Of a stretch of 64,000 bases of DNA, positions 8,386 through 17,055 are shown piece after piece (the first letter of the stretch is position 1; each line of letters starts with the position of its first letter). The position numbers and the translations under genes were made by a program. Below the pieces are notes generated by a model. The model saw only the letters and a list, made by a program, of their open reading frames with translations, was not told where the DNA came from and made no database searches. The stretch is from Lysobacteraceae bacterium NML03-0222 (lineage in GTDB: Bacteria; Pseudomonadota; Gammaproteobacteria; Xanthomonadales; Xanthomonadaceae), in contig NWQM01000009.1 in NCBI GenBank assembly GCA_002798195.1, forward strand, positions 1 to 64,000. Direction: 5' to 3'.

Positions 8386-8415
8386 ATCATAGCGGTACTT
8401 GGCTGGCCGATGCAA
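8386..8415 (-). promoter_or_regulatory. Sigma-70 promoter of rpsU
   Basis: On the minus strand TTGCAT (8410-8415) and TATGAT (8386-8391) are separated by 18 bp. Transcription would start near 8379, giving a leader of about 45 bases that carries the stem-loop at 8359-8375. Confidence 0.65.
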
Positions 8416-8444
8416 GCCTCCCCCCTCAAAATCATGGCATCAAG

Positions 8445-9461
8445 ATGAAAGTTCTGGGCATTGAAACTTCCTGCGACGAAACGGGTGTAGCGGTTTATGA
8501 CCGCGATGCCGGGCTGCTTGCGCACACGGTGTACAGCCAGATTGCGCTGCATGCCGAGTACGGCGGCGTGGTGCCCGAGCTTGCCAGCCGCGACCATGTG
8601 CGCAAGCTGTTGCCGCTGATTCGGCAGACGCTGGCCGAGGCCGGGCTTGCCATGCGGGATATTGACGGTGTGGCCTATACCGCAGGCCCAGGGTTGGTGG
8701 GCGCATTGTTGGTGGGCGCAGGTGTGGCGCGGGCGCTGGCGTTTGGCTTGGAGGTACCGGCCATCGGCGTGCATCACATGGAAGGGCATCTACTGGCGCC
8801 ACTGCTGGAGGTCAATCCACCCGCGCCGCCGTTTGTGGCATTGCTGGTCTCCGGCGGTCATACCCAGCTGGTGGAAGTGCGCCGGATTGGCGAATACCGC
8901 CTGCTGGGGGAAACCCTGGACGATGCCGCCGGTGAGGCGTTCGATAAAACCGCCAAGCTGATGGGGCTGCCCTATCCGGGCGGGCCGCAGCTGGCGGCAT
9001 TGGCCGAGACCGGCACCCCCGGCACGTTCGTATTTCCGCGGCCGATGACACAAAAGCCGGGGCTGGACTTCAGCTTCAGCGGCCTGAAAACCCAAGTGCT
9101 GATGGCCTGGCAGGGCAGCGACCAGAGTGATGTCACCCGTGCCGATATTGCCCGCGGGTTTGAAGATGCAGTGGTGGATACGCTCGCCATCAAATGCGCT
9201 CGGGCGCTGGATGAAACTGGCTGCGAAACGCTGGTGGTGGCAGGTGGTGTCGGCGCCAATCGCCGTCTGCGGGAAAAACTGCAGCACATTGCCAGCGTGC
9301 GTGGCGGCCGGGTGTGCTTTCCGCGCCCAGAGCTGTGTACCGACAATGGCGCGATGATCGCCTTCGCCGGCGCCCTGCGGCTTGCAGCCGGCCAGCACGG
9401 CGATCTGGCCGTGGAGGTGCAGCCGCGCTGGGATATGGAAACTTTGTCGATAGTGGCTTGA
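8445..9461 (+). CDS. tsaD: tRNA threonylcarbamoyladenosine biosynthesis protein TsaD
   Basis: TsaD transfers the threonylcarbamoyl group from TC-AMP to A37 of ANN-decoding tRNAs, in complex with TsaB and TsaE. The ASKHA fold is evident: IETSCDETGVAVYD at the start, the Fe/Zn ligands His111 and His115 in HHMEGH, LVSGGHTQLV in the middle and GGVGANRRLREKL near the end. The 338-aa length is normal. It is divergent from rpsU with 110 bp between starts, a conserved gammaproteobacterial arrangement. Confidence 0.97.
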   Translation: MKVLGIETSCDETGVAVYDRDAGLLAHTVYSQIALHAEYGGVVPELASRDHVRKLLPLIRQTLAEAGLAMRDIDGVAYTAGPGLVGALLVGAGVARALAFGLEVPAIGVHHMEGHLLAPLLEVNPPAPPFVALLVSGGHTQLVEVRRIGEYRLLGETLDDAAGEAFDKTAKLMGLPYPGGPQLAALAETGTPGTFVFPRPMTQKPGLDFSFSGLKTQVLMAWQGSDQSDVTRADIARGFEDAVVDTLAIKCARALDETGCETLVVAGGVGANRRLREKLQHIASVRGGRVCFPRPELCTDNGAMIAFAGALRLAAGQHGDLAVEVQPRWDMETLSIVA

Positions 9462-9512
9462 GCCCCTTTGGCGGGCGCTGAAGTCTGACGACATGCCACT
9501 ACACTTGGCGGC

Positions 9513-10787
9513 ATGGAAAAGTACATGCACTCCCTTCATCGGCTCAATGGGCAGCTTGTGGCGCACCCGTGGGCGTGGACGGCGCTGGCGGCGACCGGCT
9601 TGTTATTGGCCGCCTGGCTTGCCAACTTCGTCACCAAGAAAATCGCGCTGCGGGTTCTGCAGAAACTGCTGAGCGCTTCGCCTTTGGGGCGGGAGATGGG
9701 CGATGGCCATGGTCAGGTCAGGCTCAATGTGATCCCGCGCCTTGCCAATGCCGTGCCGGCATTGGTGGTGTACGCCGGTGTTGGCATGTTGCCGAACCTG
9801 CCGGACAATTTCGTCACGGTGACCCGGGCGGTGTGTCAGGCATTCATCGTGGTGACTGTGGCGCTGGCCATTTCGCGGCTCCTGAACCTCATCAACAGCA
9901 TTTATGAGCGCCGCCCCAATGCCCGCAACAAGCCGATCAAGGGCTATATCCAGATCATCAAAATCATCATGTTCGTGCTGGTGGGGCTGTCGGTCATTGC
10001 CACCCTGATTGGTGCGAAGTTCCTGCACCTGATTACCGGCCTTGGCGCCATGACCGCGGTGCTGATGCTGATTTTTCAGGACACCATCCTGTCGCTGGTG
10101 GCCAGCGTGCAAATCAGCAACGATGGCCGGGTGCGGATTGGCGACTGGATCGAGATGCCCAGCCAAAATGCCGATGGTGATGTCATCGACATCGCCCTGC
10201 ATACGGTGACAGTGCAGAACTGGGACATGACCGTCACCACGATCCCAACCAAAAAGCTCATCAGCGACTCGTTCAAGAACTGGCGCAATATGAGCGAGCG
10301 CGGCGGGCGGCGCATCAAGCGTGCGCTGCTGCTGGATCAGGCCAGCGTGCGGTTCTTGCGCGTGGAAGAAATCCAGCGGCTGGAGCGCTTTGCCCTGCTG
10401 CACGACTATCTGGACAGCAAGGCCGCTGAGCTTGAAGCCTGGAATGCGCAGCTTGCCGCGGCTGGCAAAGACTCGGTGAATGCGCGGCGGGTGACCAATC
10501 TGGGGACGTTCCGGGTGTATGTGCAGCAGTATCTGCGCGCGCATCCCAAGGTGCATCAGGGCATGACCTTGCTGGTGCGGCAGTTGCAGCCAACTTCAAG
10601 CGGTATTCCGCTGGAAATCTACTGCTTCAGCAATGATGTTCGCTGGGCGCAGTATGAGCAATTGCAGGCGGATATTTTCGATCATCTGCTGGCCATCCTG
10701 CCGGAATTCGGCCTGCAGGTATTTCAGGCGCCTTCGGGCAGCGATGTGCGCCGTGCACTGGGGCAAAATGCCGCAGGAGGGCATTGA
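9513..10787 (+). CDS. mscM: MscS-family mechanosensitive channel (YbdG/MscM type)
   Basis: The 424-aa inner-membrane protein has five hydrophobic segments in its first 200 residues, then the MscS beta domain beginning ISNDGRVRIGDWIEMP and the TVQNWDMTVTTIPTKKL segment that characterises the YbdG/YnaI branch. The pore-lining helix contains LITGLGAMTAVLMLIFQDT. Such channels release solutes on hypo-osmotic shock. Its stop shares one base with the folB start (TGATG), so folB is probably translationally coupled. Confidence 0.88.
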   Translation: MEKYMHSLHRLNGQLVAHPWAWTALAATGLLLAAWLANFVTKKIALRVLQKLLSASPLGREMGDGHGQVRLNVIPRLANAVPALVVYAGVGMLPNLPDNFVTVTRAVCQAFIVVTVALAISRLLNLINSIYERRPNARNKPIKGYIQIIKIIMFVLVGLSVIATLIGAKFLHLITGLGAMTAVLMLIFQDTILSLVASVQISNDGRVRIGDWIEMPSQNADGDVIDIALHTVTVQNWDMTVTTIPTKKLISDSFKNWRNMSERGGRRIKRALLLDQASVRFLRVEEIQRLERFALLHDYLDSKAAELEAWNAQLAAAGKDSVNARRVTNLGTFRVYVQQYLRAHPKVHQGMTLLVRQLQPTSSGIPLEIYCFSNDVRWAQYEQLQADIFDHLLAILPEFGLQVFQAPSGSDVRRALGQNAAGGH

Positions 10788-11140
10788 TGGACACGATTTT
10801 TATCCGTGCACTGCAACTGGATGCGCTGATTGGCGTATATGCGCATGAGCGCGAAGCCAGCCAGCCCTTGCTGCTGGATGTGGAGCTGGGCTTTGACAAC
10901 CGCATCGCGGCCGGCAGGGATGCGCTGGCCGACACCATCGACTACGCACAAGTGACCGCCCGCCTGCGGCAGTGGGTGGCGCAGACACGTTATGAATTGC
11001 TGGAAACCCTGCTGGAAGACCTGGCCACACGGCTGCGTGCGGATTTTCCGGCGATTGCCCGGCTGCGGCTGCGGGTACACAAGCCGCAGGCAGCCAAGGC
11101 ACTGGGCTGTGCGGATGTCGGCATCGAAATCGAGCGTTGA
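10787..11140 (+). CDS. folB: Dihydroneopterin aldolase
   Basis: FolB cleaves 7,8-dihydroneopterin to 6-hydroxymethyl-dihydropterin and glycolaldehyde in folate synthesis. The protein reads MDTIFIRALQLDALIGVYAHE, with the conserved DTIDYAQV and LLETLLEDLA segments and the KPQAAKALGCADVGIEIER ending. A full AGGAGG sits six bases before the ATG at 10787, which settles the start (117 aa). It overlaps the mscM stop by one base and is three bases ahead of the FolK-like gene. Confidence 0.92.
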   Translation: MDTIFIRALQLDALIGVYAHEREASQPLLLDVELGFDNRIAAGRDALADTIDYAQVTARLRQWVAQTRYELLETLLEDLATRLRADFPAIARLRLRVHKPQAAKALGCADVGIEIER

Positions 11141-11143
11141 GCG

Positions 11144-11524
11144 ATGCAGTACCTGTTGATGCTCGGCTCCAACCATCAGCGCGCGCGCGGCTTTCGTCTG
11201 GCGGCCCGGCAGCTTGCCGAGCGCTTTGTCATCCGTGCCCATAGCCCGGTCATGCCGACCCGCGATGCGCGCAGCAAGGCGCGCTATCTCAATGCTGCGG
11301 TATGGATTGAAACCGATGCCACGCCAGCTGCATTGCGCGCGCAATTGCGCGAGATTGAGGCGGCTGCCGGGCGCGACCGCACCGCGCCGGTGTGCGCGCT
11401 GGACATCGATCTGGTGGCGCGCATTGAAAACGGGCAGATTGCCGAGGCCATCAAGCCCGATGACCTCAACGCCAGCTATGCCGCGCCACTGTTGGCGGCG
11501 CTGGGAGTGGATTACAGCGCGTAA
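11144..11524 (+). CDS. Short FolK-like (HPPK fold) pyrophosphokinase homologue
   Basis: The 126-aa protein keeps HPPK landmarks: MLGSN at the N-terminus, ARYLNAAVWIET in the middle, an REIEAAAGRDR helix and ALDIDLVA, whose two Asp residues match the magnesium ligands. It is about 30 residues shorter than typical HPPK. The arginine-rich loop usually written RWGPR is replaced by TAPVC, and the C-terminal catalytic His/Arg strand (VPHxxxxxRxFVLxPL) is not recognisable. Being next to folB suggests pterin chemistry, but it may be a divergent or weakly active paralogue. Its end overlaps the convergent kinase gene by 13 bp. Confidence 0.72.
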   Translation: MQYLLMLGSNHQRARGFRLAARQLAERFVIRAHSPVMPTRDARSKARYLNAAVWIETDATPAALRAQLREIEAAAGRDRTAPVCALDIDLVARIENGQIAEAIKPDDLNASYAAPLLAALGVDYSA

Positions 11525-12444
11525 CCGAACTGCGATTTGAACTCGTCAGCAAATTCCTGATAGCTGAACTTCTGGTTCTGGGTGCCGTGATGGCCGACCT
11601 TGATGGCGCCCATCAGATTGCCGATGCGGCCGATGGTTTCCCAGTCCATGCCCTGTTCAATGCCATACAGCAGGCCGGCACGGAAGGCATCGCCGCAGCC
11701 GGTGGGGTCAACCACGGCGCGCTCTTTGGCGGGCGGGATATGCAGAGCCTTGCCGCTGGTATGGATTTCCACGCCCTTGGGGCCACGGGTGGTGATATAG
11801 GCACTCACGCGCTCGGCGATTTGTTTTTCACTCCAGCCGGTGCGCTCTTGCAAGAGGTTGGACTCGTAGTCATTAGCGATCACCATGTCCGCCTGCTCGA
11901 TGAAGGTGCGGAATTCCTCGCCACTGAACAGCGGCATCGCTTGGCCGGGGTCAAAAATGAAGGGAATGCCCGCTTCGGCAAATTCGCGGGCATTCTGCAA
12001 CATGCCCTCGCGGCCATCGGGCGCGACGATGCCCAGGCTAATGCCCTCGACATCACGCACATGGTTCTCATGGCTTTGCATCATCGCCCCCGGATGGAAG
12101 GCGGTGATTTGGTTGTTGTCGTGATCGGTGGTGATGAACGCCTGCGGGGTATAGCTGCCCGGCAGCTCGCGCACATGGGTCAACGGGATGCCGAGCGCCT
12201 CGAAATGTGCCCGGTAGGGGCCAAAATCCTCGCCGACAGTTGCCATTGGCACCGGCTTGCCGCCCAGCAGATGCAGGTTGTAGGCGATATTGCCGGCGCA
12301 GCCGCCGAACTCGCGGCGCATCCTGGGTACCAGGAACGATACATTCAGGATATGCACCTTGTCCGGCAGGATGTGGTTCTTGAACTGGTCGGGAAACACC
12401 ATGATGGTGTCGTAGGCGAGCGAGCCGCAAATCAGGGCAGACAT
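11512..12444 (-). CDS. PfkB-family sugar/nucleoside kinase (adenosine-kinase-like)
   Basis: The 310-aa ribokinase-fold protein has the N-terminal substrate-binding signature REFGGCAGNIAYNLHLLGG and the C-terminal PfkB signature DPTGCGDAFRAG (from about residue 246), with the catalytic-base Asp near 252. The substrate is unknown. The N-terminal region resembles the proteobacterial branch annotated as carbohydrate or adenosine kinases. It is monocistronic, convergent with the FolK-like gene (13-bp overlap) and divergent from mreB. Confidence 0.85.
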   Translation of the reverse strand: MSALICGSLAYDTIMVFPDQFKNHILPDKVHILNVSFLVPRMRREFGGCAGNIAYNLHLLGGKPVPMATVGEDFGPYRAHFEALGIPLTHVRELPGSYTPQAFITTDHDNNQITAFHPGAMMQSHENHVRDVEGISLGIVAPDGREGMLQNAREFAEAGIPFIFDPGQAMPLFSGEEFRTFIEQADMVIANDYESNLLQERTGWSEKQIAERVSAYITTRGPKGVEIHTSGKALHIPPAKERAVVDPTGCGDAFRAGLLYGIEQGMDWETIGRIGNLMGAIKVGHHGTQNQKFSYQEFADEFKSQFGYAL

Positions 12445-12477
12445 GGGTAGGCCTCGTGGAAAACGCGCATAGGGTAA

Positions 12478-12492
12478 CGGCCAATGTGGCCG
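12478..12492. promoter_or_regulatory. Inverted repeat between the PfkB kinase and mreB
   Basis: CGGCCA-ATG-TGGCCG is a perfect 6-bp inverted repeat 34 bp upstream of the kinase start. It could be an operator or a leader hairpin; nothing else supports either reading. Confidence 0.25.
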
Positions 12493-12548
12493 TGGGCTAC
12501 CAAAATGATGATGGAATAACGCTTTGGAAACGCGTGTGCGCTTGGTTT

Positions 12549-12557
12549 TGCTAGACT
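12549..12557 (+). promoter_or_regulatory. Extended -10 promoter element of the mre operon
   Basis: TGC followed by TAGACT matches an extended -10 element, with no good -35 at 16-18 bp. It would start transcription near 12564, about 40 bases before the mreB ATG. Confidence 0.35.
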
Positions 12558-12603
12558 TTCGCGTCTGTCCTCAAGCCCCCTTATCAAGCGAGCCACCCCT
12601 GCG

Positions 12604-13650
12604 ATGTTCAAAAAGCTGCGCGGCATGTTTTCCAATGACCTGTCCATTGACCTGGGCACGGCCAACACCCTGATTTATGTGCGCGGTCAAGGCATCGTGC
12701 TCAACGAGCCGTCGGTCGTGGCGGTACGTCAGGACCGAGTGACCGGCGCGCCGCGCTCGGTGGCAGCGGTGGGCACCGAGGCCAAGATGATGCTGGGGCG
12801 CACCCCCGGCAATCTCACCACCATCCGGCCGATGAAAGACGGGGTGATTGCCGACTTCACCTATACCGAAGAAATGCTCAAGTATTTCATTCGCAAGGTA
12901 CACAAGAGCCGTTTTCTGCGCCCCAGCCCGCGGGTGCTGATTTGCGTGCCGTCCGGCTCCACCCAGGTGGAGCAGCGCGCCATCAAGGACTCGGCGCTGG
13001 AGGCCGGTGCCCGCGATGTTTCACTGATTGAGGAGCCGATGGCCGCGGCGATTGGTGCTGGCATGCCGGTCACCGAAGCCTATGGCTCGATGGTGATTGA
13101 TATTGGCGGCGGCACCACCGAAGTGGCGGTGATTGCGCTGAACGGCATCGTCTATTCGCAGTCGGTGCGGGTGGGTGGTGACCGCTTTGACGAATCCATC
13201 ATCAACTATGTGCGCCGCCATCACGGCATGTTGATTGGCGAGGCCACCGCCGAGCGCATCAAGCTCGGCATTGGCTGCGCATATCCGCAGAATGAAATAC
13301 AGGAGATGGAGATTTCCGGGCGGCATCTGGCCGAAGGCGTGCCCAAGGTCATCAAAATCAATTCCGGTGAAGTGCTCGAAGCCCTGCATGACCCGCTGGC
13401 GACCATCGTTGCAGGCGTGAAGCAGGCGCTGGAGCAGACCCCGCCGGAACTGTCGGCAGACGTGGCCGAGCGCGGCATCGTGCTGACCGGTGGCGGCGCC
13501 TTGCTGAAGGATATTGATCGCCTGTTGTCCGAAGAAACCGGCCTGCATGTGATGGTGGCCGACGACCCGCTGACCTGTGTGGCACGCGGCGGTGGTCGGG
13601 CGCTTGAGCTTTTGGATAAGCACGGCAATGAGTTTTTTGCTCACGACTGA
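12604..13650 (+). CDS. mreB: Rod-shape-determining actin homologue MreB
   Basis: MreB forms membrane-bound filaments that organise lateral wall synthesis with MreC, MreD, RodA and PBP2. The 348-aa protein opens MFKKLRGMFSNDLSIDLGTA with the phosphate-1 loop DLGTANTLIY, has the phosphate-2 motif VIDIGGGTTEVAVI and the adenosine motif GIVLTGGGALLKDID. It heads a five-gene elongasome cluster. A stem-loop lies just after its stop. Confidence 0.98.
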   Translation: MFKKLRGMFSNDLSIDLGTANTLIYVRGQGIVLNEPSVVAVRQDRVTGAPRSVAAVGTEAKMMLGRTPGNLTTIRPMKDGVIADFTYTEEMLKYFIRKVHKSRFLRPSPRVLICVPSGSTQVEQRAIKDSALEAGARDVSLIEEPMAAAIGAGMPVTEAYGSMVIDIGGGTTEVAVIALNGIVYSQSVRVGGDRFDESIINYVRRHHGMLIGEATAERIKLGIGCAYPQNEIQEMEISGRHLAEGVPKVIKINSGEVLEALHDPLATIVAGVKQALEQTPPELSADVAERGIVLTGGGALLKDIDRLLSEETGLHVMVADDPLTCVARGGGRALELLDKHGNEFFAHD

Positions 13651-13662
13651 GGTAAGCCACCT

Positions 13663-13684
13663 CCCCGCTGTCTGAATGGCGGGG
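13663..13684 (+). promoter_or_regulatory. Stem-loop between mreB and mreC, overlapping the first mreC ATG
   Basis: CCCCGC (13663-13668) and GCGGGG (13679-13684) form a perfect 6-bp GC stem followed by TGTTTC. The ATG at 13676 lies in its loop. It may attenuate transcription after mreB, mask the first start, or show that translation begins downstream at 13721. Confidence 0.4.
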
Positions 13685-14629
13685 TGTTTCAACCCCATTT
13701 TTCAGGACTTTCCGCCGACCGTGTCAGCTCATGCAGGTGCCTCAAGTTCGCGTCCAGAGGACATTGCGGGCAGCTTGCGCCTGTTGGCATGGCTGGCAGC
13801 GGCGACATTGCTGATTTTTGCCGACAGCCGCGGCGACTGGCTGGCGCAACTGCGTAGTCACGGCAGCCTGCTGGTGCAGCCATTGCGGCAGCTGGCCGGG
13901 ATGCCTGCGCAGCTGGGCAAGACCATGCGCAGCGATGCCGCGCTGCGGGCGCAGCTGGCGCGTGATAACCGGGTGCTGCGCAATGCGCTGCTGATGTCCG
14001 CGGCGCGTGTGGCAAAACTGGAGACGGTAGCGGCTGAGAATGCTCGGCTGCGTGCCATGCTGGGGGTGGTGGAGCAGGGCGAGCTGGATGTGCAACTTGC
14101 CCCGGTGCTGGATATCGACCTGGACCCAACCCGGCAGCGTCTGATTCTGGATGCCGGCAGCCGTCAGGGCGTGCGGCTTGGGCAGACGGTGATGGATGCC
14201 GGTGGCCTGCTGGGGCAAGTCATTGAAGTGCAACCGGGGACGGCCACGGTGCTGCTGTTGACCGATCCCGATCATGCCGTGCCGGTGGAAATTGCCAGAA
14301 ACGGCGTGCGACTGGTGGCCTATGGGCAGGGCGATCATATTGCGCTTGGCAATATTCCGCGTAGTGCCGATATTGAAGTGGGCGATGTGGTGCAAACCTC
14401 CGGCCTTGGGGGGCGTTTCCCGCCCGGCTTCAAGGTGGGCACGGTCAGCAAGCTGCGCCCGGATGACAGTCGTGCCTTCATGATGGCGGATTTGCAGCCT
14501 GCCGCGGCGCTGGACAGGGGGCGTGAAGTGCTGTTGCTGCGGCAAATGCCGGTGCAGAAAGTACAGCCATCCACAGCGGACGCGCTACCGCAGCAGAGCC
14601 CGGCCGAGCGCTCGGGAGAGACGCCATGA
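13676..14629 (+). CDS. mreC: Rod-shape-determining protein MreC
   Basis: MreC is a bitopic inner-membrane protein whose periplasmic domain binds PBP2 and activates wall elongation. The sequence shows a short cytoplasmic N-terminus, one transmembrane segment (LLAWLAAATLLIFADSR), a coiled-coil region (about 80-125) and the two-barrel domain with DPTRQRLILDAGSRQGV, TDPDHAVPVEI and GLGGRFPPGFKVGTV. The first start (13676, 317 aa) lies within a stem-loop; a GTG at 13721 would drop 15 unconserved residues and may be the real start. Its stop overlaps mreD as ATGA. Confidence 0.92.
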   Translation: MAGCFNPIFQDFPPTVSAHAGASSSRPEDIAGSLRLLAWLAAATLLIFADSRGDWLAQLRSHGSLLVQPLRQLAGMPAQLGKTMRSDAALRAQLARDNRVLRNALLMSAARVAKLETVAAENARLRAMLGVVEQGELDVQLAPVLDIDLDPTRQRLILDAGSRQGVRLGQTVMDAGGLLGQVIEVQPGTATVLLLTDPDHAVPVEIARNGVRLVAYGQGDHIALGNIPRSADIEVGDVVQTSGLGGRFPPGFKVGTVSKLRPDDSRAFMMADLQPAAALDRGREVLLLRQMPVQKVQPSTADALPQQSPAERSGETP

Positions 14630-15111
14630 GCCGTGAGCGGCCCACAGGGCTTTTGATGCTGGTTTCGGTGCTGCTGGCGGTGGTGCTGATGTTGATACCG
14701 CTGCCCGAGATGCTCAGCCCGCTGCGTCCCTACTGGCTGGCGCTGGTAGTGGCGTACTGGGGCTTGCAGCTTCCCGAAAAAGCCGGGCTTGGATTTGCCT
14801 TTTTTGCCGGACTGCTGGCCGACTTCAGCTACGGTACCCTGCTGGGCGAGCAGGCCTTGCGCATGGTGATGCTGATGTTTCTGGTGGATCGCTTCCGTAG
14901 CCGGCTGCGGTTTTTTCCGATTTGGCAACAGGCTTTGGCGGTGGCCGCGATGTTGCTCAATGACCGTATCGTGGCGGCAGCCGTACATGCCGTGGCCGGT
15001 ACGCCGCAATGGCCCGCAGCCTACTGGCTTTCGCCCATCACCGGCATGTTGATGTGGGGGCCGCTTTTCTTGGTGCTCGATGCGCTGCGCTATCGGCGCA
15101 GACAGGACTGA
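14626..15111 (+). CDS. mreD: Rod-shape-determining protein MreD
   Basis: The 161-residue protein is almost entirely hydrophobic, with five or six predicted membrane segments. It has the family pattern RPYWLALVVAYWGLQLPEK, GLLADFSYGTLLGEQAL and a final LFLVLDALRYRRR. MreD is part of the MreCD-RodA-PBP2 complex. It starts within a 4-bp ATGA overlap with mreC and ends three bases before mrdA. Confidence 0.93.
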   Translation: MSRERPTGLLMLVSVLLAVVLMLIPLPEMLSPLRPYWLALVVAYWGLQLPEKAGLGFAFFAGLLADFSYGTLLGEQALRMVMLMFLVDRFRSRLRFFPIWQQALAVAAMLLNDRIVAAAVHAVAGTPQWPAAYWLSPITGMLMWGPLFLVLDALRYRRRQD

Positions 15112-15114
15112 AAG

Positions 15115-17055
15115 ATGCGCAGCAAGGGGCGGCGCTCAATCAAGAACCGGGCTTGGGAAGCGGAGCTGTTTCGTCGTCGTGCCCTGGTGGGGTTCGCCAT
15201 CGTGGCGCTGGTGCTGGCAGGGATGGCGCTGTGGTATTTCCGCCTGCAAGTGGTGCAGCACGCGCATTGGGCAGCGCAGTCCGAGGCCAATCGTGTCAAA
15301 CCGCGTCCCATCGTGCCGGGGCGCGGCATTATTTATGACCGTAAAGGGCGCATTTTGGCCGATAACGTGCCGGCCTTTCGCCTGGAAGTCACCCCCAGCG
15401 AGGCGGGCGATCTGGATCAGATGTTGGCAGGCTTGCGGCAAATCATCGAATTTTCCGAAGAAGAACTGGAAGCCTTTGAAAAGGCGCGCAAAACCAGCCG
15501 CCGCTATCGCCCGATTACCTTGAAGCTCAAGGTCAGTGACGAAGAAATCGCGCGCTTCTCGGTAGACCGCTGGCGCTATCCGGGGGTGGACATCGTGCCG
15601 TATTTTGGTCGTGTTTATCCCTATGGCGAGTTGTTTGCGCATATCGTTGGCTATGTGGGGCGGGTAGACGACAGGGATGTGGAGCGCGAGGGCGAAGCCA
15701 TCAGCGTGTTCAGTCATACCGGCAAAACCGGGCTGGAGCGTTATTACGAGCAGCAGTTGCGCGGTGGCGTTGGCCATGAGCGCATTGAAACCAGCTCCGA
15801 TGGCCGGCCGATGCGCACCTTGGGCGTGGTGCCGGCGACCCCCGGCGCCGATTTGCGGCTTTCCATCGACGTGGACTTGCAGCGTGCCATGGTGGCCGCC
15901 TTTGGTGATCTGGAGGGCACGGCAGTGGCGGTGGACCCGCGTACAGGCGAGATTCTGGCCATGGTCAGTCTGCCCAGCTATGACCCCAATTGGTTCGTCA
16001 ACGGCATTTCCCATGCCAATTACAAAGCCCTCAACGAAAACCCCTCGCGGCCGCAGTTCAATCGTGCAGTGCTGGGCGGAGTGGCGCCGGGCTCGACCAT
16101 CAAGCCGATGATGGCGCTGGCCGGGCTCGACAGCGGTGTGCGTCGCCCGGAAGACCGCACCATGTCCACTGGCATGTTCTATCTGCCCGGGCAAAAACGC
16201 GGTTATGGCGATGCCTCGCGGCGTGGCCATGGCCCCACCGATGTCTACAAATCCATCTACGCCTCGGTCAATACCTATTACTACCGGCTGGCGCTGGACA
16301 TGGGCATCGAGCGCATCGACCATTACATGGACTTGTACGGCTTTGGCAAACCCACCGGGGTGGATTTGGCGGGCGAGATTGAAGGCATCCTGCCTTCCCC
16401 GGCATGGAAAGCAAAAAACGCTGCCAAGCAAGGGGCGTGGTATCCGGGCGATACCGTCATCACCAGCATCGGCCAAGGCTATTGGAAAGTGACGCCACTG
16501 CAATTGGTGCAGGCCACTGCCGCACTGGGCAATGGTGGTTGGCTGCGCCGCCCGCATCTTGTGCGTGAGATGCGTCAGGGCTTTGATGCGCCCTGGGTAT
16601 TGATGCCGGAAAAAGCGCCAACGCAAATCAGCAGCAATCAAGACAATCTCGAAGCGATTCGCCGCGGCATGATTCTGACCGTGCATGGCCCGGGCACCGC
16701 CACCAATATCCGCGGCGGGCTGGACTACCAAATCGCCAGCAAGACCGGCACGGCGCAAGTCATCAGCCGTCGAGGCACAGCTGCGGTGAATCCCAGAAGC
16801 CTGCCGATGCATCTGCGCCATCGTGCCCTGTTCATTGGCTTTGCCCCGGCATACGCGCCGGAAATCGCCGTGGCCGTGGCGGTCGAAGGTGGCGGCTATG
16901 GGGGCTCGACCGCCGCACCGATTGCCCGCAAGATTCTCGATGCTTGGATTCGTGGCCGCCTACCTGCCGGACTGGAGCCGGAGCCGCCCGGTGATACCCG
17001 GGTGGGCGTGCATGCAAACACCGAGACAGCCGCCCATGATGAGGACACGCCATGA
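15115..17055 (+). CDS. mrdA: Penicillin-binding protein 2 (elongation transpeptidase)
   Basis: PBP2 cross-links peptidoglycan during elongation, paired with RodA. It has an N-terminal membrane anchor (about 22-42), the dimerisation region starting RPIVPGRGIIYDRKGRILAD and a transpeptidase domain. The catalytic Ser327 is in GSTIKP, the SxN motif is Ser384-Val-Asn386 and the KTG motif begins at Lys543. At 646 aa it has the usual length. It follows mreD by three bases and overlaps rodA by 4 bp. Confidence 0.97.
   Translation: MRSKGRRSIKNRAWEAELFRRRALVGFAIVALVLAGMALWYFRLQVVQHAHWAAQSEANRVKPRPIVPGRGIIYDRKGRILADNVPAFRLEVTPSEAGDLDQMLAGLRQIIEFSEEELEAFEKARKTSRRYRPITLKLKVSDEEIARFSVDRWRYPGVDIVPYFGRVYPYGELFAHIVGYVGRVDDRDVEREGEAISVFSHTGKTGLERYYEQQLRGGVGHERIETSSDGRPMRTLGVVPATPGADLRLSIDVDLQRAMVAAFGDLEGTAVAVDPRTGEILAMVSLPSYDPNWFVNGISHANYKALNENPSRPQFNRAVLGGVAPGSTIKPMMALAGLDSGVRRPEDRTMSTGMFYLPGQKRGYGDASRRGHGPTDVYKSIYASVNTYYYRLALDMGIERIDHYMDLYGFGKPTGVDLAGEIEGILPSPAWKAKNAAKQGAWYPGDTVITSIGQGYWKVTPLQLVQATAALGNGGWLRRPHLVREMRQGFDAPWVLMPEKAPTQISSNQDNLEAIRRGMILTVHGPGTATNIRGGLDYQIASKTGTAQVISRRGTAAVNPRSLPMHLRHRALFIGFAPAYAPEIAVAVAVEGGGYGGSTAAPIARKILDAWIRGRLPAGLEPEPPGDTRVGVHANTETAAHDEDTP

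Noticed and set aside
15136..16821. Open frame antisense to mrdA
   Set aside because: Antisense shadow of PBP2; low-complexity translation.
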